From the NCBI RefSeq assembly GCF_020085105.1, contig NC_058055.1, positions 15,315,822-15,379,821 of the forward strand: 64,000 nucleotides of DNA, given 5' to 3'. A program made the position numbers and the translations under genes. The notes below the pieces were generated by a model. The model had not been told where the DNA came from, searched no databases, and was given only the letters and a program-made list of their open reading frames with translations. Positions 35,512 to 64,000 of the stretch are shown here, piece by piece; the stretch's first letter is position 1, and every line of letters begins with the position of its first letter. This DNA is from Siniperca chuatsi (Eukaryota > Chordata > Actinopteri > Centrarchiformes > Sinipercidae).

Positions 35512-37507
35512 ATGGAGGGGTTCCTGCCCACGTTTCCGCCATACAATGTCTGCGGTACCCCGGTCTGCGTTTCCCCAGCTCAGGACAGCAGCTGGGGAAA
35601 GAGAGAGTGCCGCTTCATGACCCCCCAGGGCCTCAACTACCTGGAGCTCTGCAAGGTCAACCTGTCTCAGGTCAACCCCAGTTTACTCTCTCCACTCAAG
35701 AGAGCAAACACCAAGGAGTGCGGCGTGCAGGTCAACGCCAAAGTGGATAAAATCGTCCAGTGCTCGCTGGGTCCCAAAACGCTGTTCTGCTTGGAGGGCG
35801 ACCACCCCGCGTCCTCAAAGTCCCCCAAGAGCCCGGATCTGTTTAAACCGCCCCTGAAGGCGCCGTACACACCGCCGGTGAGCAACCTGCGCTTCTTGAG
35901 GCCCGTTTCCATCTACTCGCCGGTGTTTGACCGCAGGATCTTCATGAAGAAACTCTGCGATGACGGTGGAAGTGAAGGAGAAGCTGAAGCCGCCGAACAA
36001 GCCGAGTCCGACAAGGATGCTGAGGCGGATCAAAGCGGTGAGGACACAGCGAAGGACTTCAAGACAACTTTCCATCGGTCTTCAAAGGGGTCCAGCTTTC
36101 AGGTGGGTTTCTGTGTCAAGAAACCCTGAAGGCAACGAGCTCTCCTTGGATTCACACACTTCCACTGTGATAACTAATCCTACTTTCCAATCCAGAAATC
36201 ATGACCCGGTTATTAAAGATAATCCACAGATTTGTTGGGAGCAGTTTCATGTAGGAACTATCGGTAGAAAATATAGAAAAATAGTTCCTACATGAAACTG
36301 CTCCCAACAAATCTGTGGATTATCGAGGCATTGCTGTTGAGTTTTTCAAATGTGTGGGGGTTTTTTTGGGGTTTTTTTTTTTTTTTTTTTGGCGCTTTGA
36401 ACACCACACGCCATATAGTCCCATTATATTAAAAAAAAATGCAGACATCTCTATGGCCGATATCTCCAAAACTCGGCAACTCACACCAAAACAATCGATG
36501 GATAAACAGCACTACAGGTACGCGGAAACATGTGTATTTTTAATTTTGGGGTGAATATATAAAAAACTATAAGCAAATATAAAATGACAGATTTAAGAGA
36601 GCTTACTGTGAAAGTTTGGGACTTAGCGTTTGTTTCCCGCGTGCAGGTTTTTTATTCAGTACACAATGCAATGCGTCTGTGTACAAATGATTTAAATGTT
36701 TGTTTTTATTAGTTCCTGGAGCAGAGGTATGGCTTTTTCCACTGCAAAAAGTGTAACATCCGGTGGGAGAGTGCTTATGTGTGGTGCATCTCAGGAACCA
36801 GTAAGGTAAATGGTCTGTTATTTACGGCAATATATGGTTTAGCATGCACTAACCTGTTTGCCAAAATCTGCTTTCACAATAAGAATTCAGAATAAATGTT
36901 TTATTATTTTTATCTTGTTAGGTGTACTACAAGCAGCTCTGCCGGAAGTGTCAGGTGGGGTTTAACCCCTACAGAGTGGAGTCCATCCTCTGCAAGGTAC
37001 ATTTACTTGTCTTGCTCCAAGAGGAAATTTAGCAAGATAATTTAATCACTAAGGTTTGGTATTGAACTCTAACATGTGGATCGGATTTTTCTCAAGCATG
37101 TTTACCCTGTCAGATGTGAGGATTTTAATTGTGAATGGCACAGTGTGATTCTGTGCTTTCCAAATGTCCCTGAACATACCACCTGATGATTATTAATATA
37201 AGTGCATGCTTTTAGTATCCTGGTTAACTGAATCAAGTCTCTCAGGGGTTTTTTCAGTTTCTTAAAACTGTGGCATCCATCAACAGGGTCAGAAACATCT
37301 GCTGACTGCTTGTTCTTCTCTTGCTGCTTCCATTCACTTTACTGTCTCCTCCCCCTCTCTCAGGGTTGCTCTCAGACTTGCTGCAGCTGTGAGAAGAAGC
37401 AGAGGCACATTAACATGAAGAGGCCTCACCGCCAGGACCTGTGTTGTCGCTGCAAGGGCACGAGGCTGTCCTGTGACGCCACTTACAGCTTCAAATACAT
37501 TGTCTGA
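35512..37507 (+). CDS. zar1l: Zygote arrest 1-like protein, complete (4 exons, 300 residues)
   Basis: ZAR1L is an oocyte and early-embryo RNA-binding regulator of maternal mRNA translation, acting in cytoplasmic granules (family knowledge). Exons: 35512-36102 (197 codons, MEGFLPTFPPYNVCG), 36713-36805 (FLEQRYGFFHCKKCNIRWES), 36922-36996 (VYYKQLCRKCQVGFNPYRV) and 37364-37507 (ending SFKYIV, stop). All junctions are phase 0. The C-terminal ~100 residues form the ZAR 3CxxC zinc-finger domain, with cysteines near 208, 211, 235, 238, 259, 262, 280, 283 and 290. The N-terminal motif KECGVQVNAKVDKIVQCSLG matches ZAR1L, and WCISGT favours ZAR1L over ZAR1 (WCVQGT). The middle, residues about 150-190, is Glu/Asp-rich and disordered. 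The chosen ATG has the better context (AGGATGG). Confidence 0.95.
36205..36560. mobile_element. Interspersed repeat with perfect 43-bp fold-back in zar1l intron 1
   Basis: Positions 36218-36260 and 36282-36324 are perfect reverse complements (43 bp each) around a 21-nt spacer. The sequence to the right (about 36325-36555) looks like a widespread fish repeat, with poly-T at 36371-36390. It has no coding capacity. I recognise the general sequence as repetitive in fish genomes but cannot name the family with certainty. It occupies over half of the 610-bp intron. Confidence 0.6.
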
Positions 37508-37783
37508 GCTGCCCTGCGTGTTCGCTCTGGTCTGGAATCGCCCATCCCTCATGTGGATCTGATGGCACATGCCATCAAGGTCATGGCAGCAGACCTATAC
37601 ATGTCTTAGATGGAAGTTGCCTCCAGTAACACTTGAAGAGATTCTTTATTCTCCTACCAGCGAGTAGATGAATCTCGGCCTTGGTTGTTTATTTGAAGCA
37701 ACTTCTCAAATGCTGTCTTTGTGTCCCTTCATTAATCCTTGTGCTTAACTAAACATGAAAAATATTTTTGTAAGAAGAAATGA

Positions 37784-37789
37784 AATAAA
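37784..37789 (+). promoter_or_regulatory. zar1l: zar1l polyadenylation signal
   Basis: A canonical AATAAA lies 277 nt after the zar1l stop codon, giving a short 3' UTR. A second AATAAA near 37982 could serve as an alternative site. Confidence 0.65.
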
Positions 37790-37999
37790 GTTTATGAAAA
37801 ACCTGTTGCATCTCCAAAGTTGAGAAATGATTGTAGATTATATTGAATTTGCATTCATTCATTTAAAACTTGATCTTCAGAACTAGGCACAATCTTTTAG
37901 AGCTGGGCTGCTTGAATGCATGCAACTTTCAGCAAAATCAACAAAACGAATACTAAAAAGAAATGTTCAGCACTGTAGTTTCAATAAAACGCAAAAAGG

Positions 38000-40733
38000 T
38001 CAGTGCTGAGGCTAAACACAAGACTAGAGATGGTTTACAACAAATGAGTAGTTTCTAAATTTCAAATGTGCAGTATGTTAAAATGTATAGCCAATCAAAT
38101 TTAAGTGTGTGTGAGAGATCTGAGGGGGTTTTAAGTGAAATGTACAAGAAATAATTTTCACGTCTTTTACTTTGACACTGACTTGTACAGAGCATCAACT
38201 CAAAACAACTTCACAAAGGCTTTAAAAGTATTTACAAGGTGGGGGGAGGGACAACTACAGTCTTAATCTAAAAAGCTTTAAAAATGTGCAATTTCTTGTT
38301 TGGCATGCACACACACGTTCTCTCCCACACAGGAAAAAAAAAAAACATACTCGCATGAGCTTAAAGCTCCTTTTTCTATCTCATACAAACATATCTTTCA
38401 GGTAAAATATGATTTTGTTAATAAATATTTCAAACACTCCATACAGTACACAGAAGATGCATGCATGGCAGTTTGATTTGAGAGACCAAACATCAATATA
38501 AAACCTAAGTCAAATGAGTGTTGATTTATAGCTGATAAGATATAAATAGGAAAACGATATTTGTACAGCAAATAACTTCTAGAGTGGAAACGCGGGAGAG
38601 TCACAAAAAAGGACTGACGACAGGAAGTGTTCGACTTCAGTAGTAGCACAGGTTTTGTTTCGAACATCAACAATGAGTGCTGAATGTCAGCATTTCCCTT
38701 ACGTGTAAGGTAACTACATACCACACACAAACATATGCTACAATGGTTGTGTGCCCATAACTAATAACAGTATACAGACAAAAAGACAAAATAGTTGAGT
38801 GTATACATGCACCGTCCTCTTGGCATGTGAACACATAAGGTCAACGTGTTACAGTGAAAAATATACAGTGTGTACACTCGCTAATGGTGCTACCACTAGC
38901 CACAGAGGAGTGCACAGATAATGGCATGATTAGTCTACCAATGTTTACAACAGTAGTCAGGAGACAAGCTGGTTCACTGGTACAGAATATAAACAGAGCA
39001 AGGGCAGCATGAGGAATTACGCTTGAATATTCTGCATCCGCTCTTTGTCGATCAGTCTTTCAGTCAGTCTGGAGAGGTCAGACTTTCAGGGAGCAAAATG
39101 GACACAATTACAGTAGACAGCATTCAACTGGGTCATGCATTGCACAATTTCCTCCAAAGGAGGTCTCAAAACAGTAGACACAACAGGAGAGAAAAGTGAA
39201 TCCAGCTTTTGGCTTTCCCTTCTCAGCGCCTTTTCTCTCACAGTAACAGAACAAACAGTAACATAACCTCCTTTCTTTTAAAACTAATACCAAAACTCCA
39301 TTAAGTGCAATAGCATAAACTCTACTAGTGATGTTACGTAGTGTCACGGGTAGTTTCCTCACTGTCTCTGGTGATACTACCAGCAAACTACGTCCTTCCT
39401 GAAGGAGGCAGCAACAGTCAAGTTCAATTAGGTCTTGAGTTCCTCTGGGAAGCAAGTTAGAAATCCAAGCTAATAGCCTTCACAGGTCCTCAGGTGCAGA
39501 ACAGATCAGATGAGTGATGACCATCAAGCAGGTCTTAAACCAGGAGCACATCAATTTTACAACATGTAGCTGTAAAGCGAAGCTAGCGCTCGGATAGAAT
39601 CACATCAGGTCATCTTTATCAGCAGGCAACAATCTGTAGCATCTAGTGGGTTCAGTGATACATCCCATTATGTCTGGGACATGATTCGTAAAGTATAAAA
39701 TCTGCAAGTATCTCTGGGAAGTCATCTTCTCCTTCTCAGATACATTGATCTGCTCAGGAATAGTTGGTTTTAGTCATTTGGATTCAAGTCCAAGCTCTTT
39801 AGGTCGTCTGGCGTGGTAAGTTTACATCTCAGGTCTGGACGTCTGATGGTTCAGCATTCAGGAGCCCCCCTACTTTTAACAGAGGCAGGGCGGCGTGCCC
39901 CACCTTCCCTAGGTAGCGAGATAAGGGCGTAGCAGCACCACTGAGGGAGCAACAACAACCCCATGCTGCAGCCTCTTCTGGGCCGGTGGGGCAGGGAGGG
40001 GGAGGTGGGGGAGGGAGAAGGGATGAAGACGGGGCAGGGCCGTGGGTTAAGACCGTGTCAGGGCCCGGGTGTAGAATGGGGGATGGGCTGGAGTGTTTGC
40101 ATGGAGAGTGGGGGAAATGGGGGAGATGTGAGCCCCGAGGGGGAATAGGTGATGCATTTGTGTCAGAGTGAGTGAGCAAGGTGGGTTCTGAGGCTACAGT
40201 CGGGAGCATGTTAGACGTAAGAGATGATATCAGGTGTTTGCTGCTGTGTAAATGTAACAGTGGTGAACTGTGAGATGAATGTCCCCTGAAGGGATAATAA
40301 AGGTTAGTGTTCTCATCGAGATAACTCCTCCTTGGCTCTTGTGTGTGTGGCAGTGTAAAATCTGGTCGGACTGGTGTGTTTGAGCAGCTATGCGATGAGA
40401 ACAGGTCTGGGGGTTTGGGAAAATCAAGCAAAGAGGTATCAGAGTCTAAAGTGGATGAGGATGAGGAGAGCAGAGAAAGGTTTGGGTCACGGCCTAAATA
40501 TGGTTCTGGTGTTGGGCAGGACGGTAGGCAGGTATCTGTCTGCAGCTGTGCAGCCGGGGCAGCAGACACAGAGGAGGAGGCAGGGGCCAGGTATGTGGGT
40601 GCTGGGCCTCCTCTGTAAGAGCAGGCTGAGATGGTAGCGAGGGATGTGGGGATGGTTTTGGAAGAGTCAATGGTTGCAGCGACAGGGGAGGCAAGGGTGG
40701 GGAAGGAGGGGGCGGGGGGCTCCTGAGCTCCTG
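38000..40733 (-). other. fry: fry 3' UTR (end not determined)
   Basis: About 2.7 kb of minus-strand sequence follows the fry stop. The first 900 nt (39.8-40.7 kb) is GC-rich with a long alternative open frame (see findings); the rest is AT-richer and bland. I did not find a clear AATAAA on the minus strand between 38.0 and 39.0 kb, so the true end is unknown. The convergent zar1l gene ends at about 37.8 kb, so the two transcripts may end close together or overlap. Confidence 0.5.
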
Positions 40734-63998
<23,265 letters not shown>

Positions 63999-64000
63999 CT

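Noticed and set aside
36218..36324. A microRNA precursor
   Set aside because: The arms are perfectly paired over 43 bp without the bulges usual for miRNA hairpins, and the sequence belongs to a dispersed repeat; kept as a structural finding instead.

Overview
This is nuclear DNA from a vertebrate, almost certainly a ray-finned (teleost, percomorph-like) fish. Genes are cut into many short exons with GT-AG introns. Introns and spacers hold CA/CT microsatellites, L2-like and L1/Tx1-like LINE remnants, SINE tails and hAT-like non-autonomous transposons of the kind common in fish. No prokaryotic, organellar or viral gene, CRISPR array, rRNA gene or intact tRNA gene was seen.

Three genes account for all convincing coding sequence. 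(1) pds5b, minus strand: non-coding first exon near 33.5 kb, start codon at 27387-27385, stop at 4372-4370. I placed 34 coding exons whose splice phases all agree, giving about 1,406 residues (human PDS5B has 1,447). (2) zar1l, plus strand, 35512-37507: four coding exons, 300 residues, polyadenylation signal at 37784. (3) fry (furry), minus strand, running off the right edge: 44 exons between 63951 and the stop at 40734, giving the C-terminal 2,158 residues (human FRY has about 3,013), plus one candidate 9-nt microexon.

Layout: 1-4 kb is a transposon graveyard downstream of pds5b; 4-33.5 kb is pds5b with repeat-filled introns; 33.5-35.5 kb is the divergent pds5b/zar1l spacer; 35.5-37.8 kb is zar1l; 37.8-40.7 kb is the convergent 3' region including the long fry 3' UTR; 40.7-64 kb is fry.

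Read in reverse, the order fry(+), zar1l(-), pds5b(+) is that of human 13q13, but BRCA2, N4BP2L1 and N4BP2L2, which lie between ZAR1L and PDS5B in human, are absent. The genes do not form a pathway: pds5b controls cohesin on chromatin, zar1l is an oocyte/early-embryo RNA regulator, and fry is a microtubule and NDR-kinase scaffold. Synteny makes the calls PDS5B (not PDS5A), ZAR1L (not ZAR1) and FRY (not FRYL) secure.

No unknown multi-gene system was found. The observations most worth checking are a 9-nt in-frame microexon candidate in fry with a UGC element just before its 3' splice site, a second 18-nt fry exon, a GC-AG intron in fry, splice sites abutted by dinucleotide repeats, a perfect 43-bp fold-back in zar1l intron 1, and a 385-codon open frame over the last fry exon and its 3' UTR.
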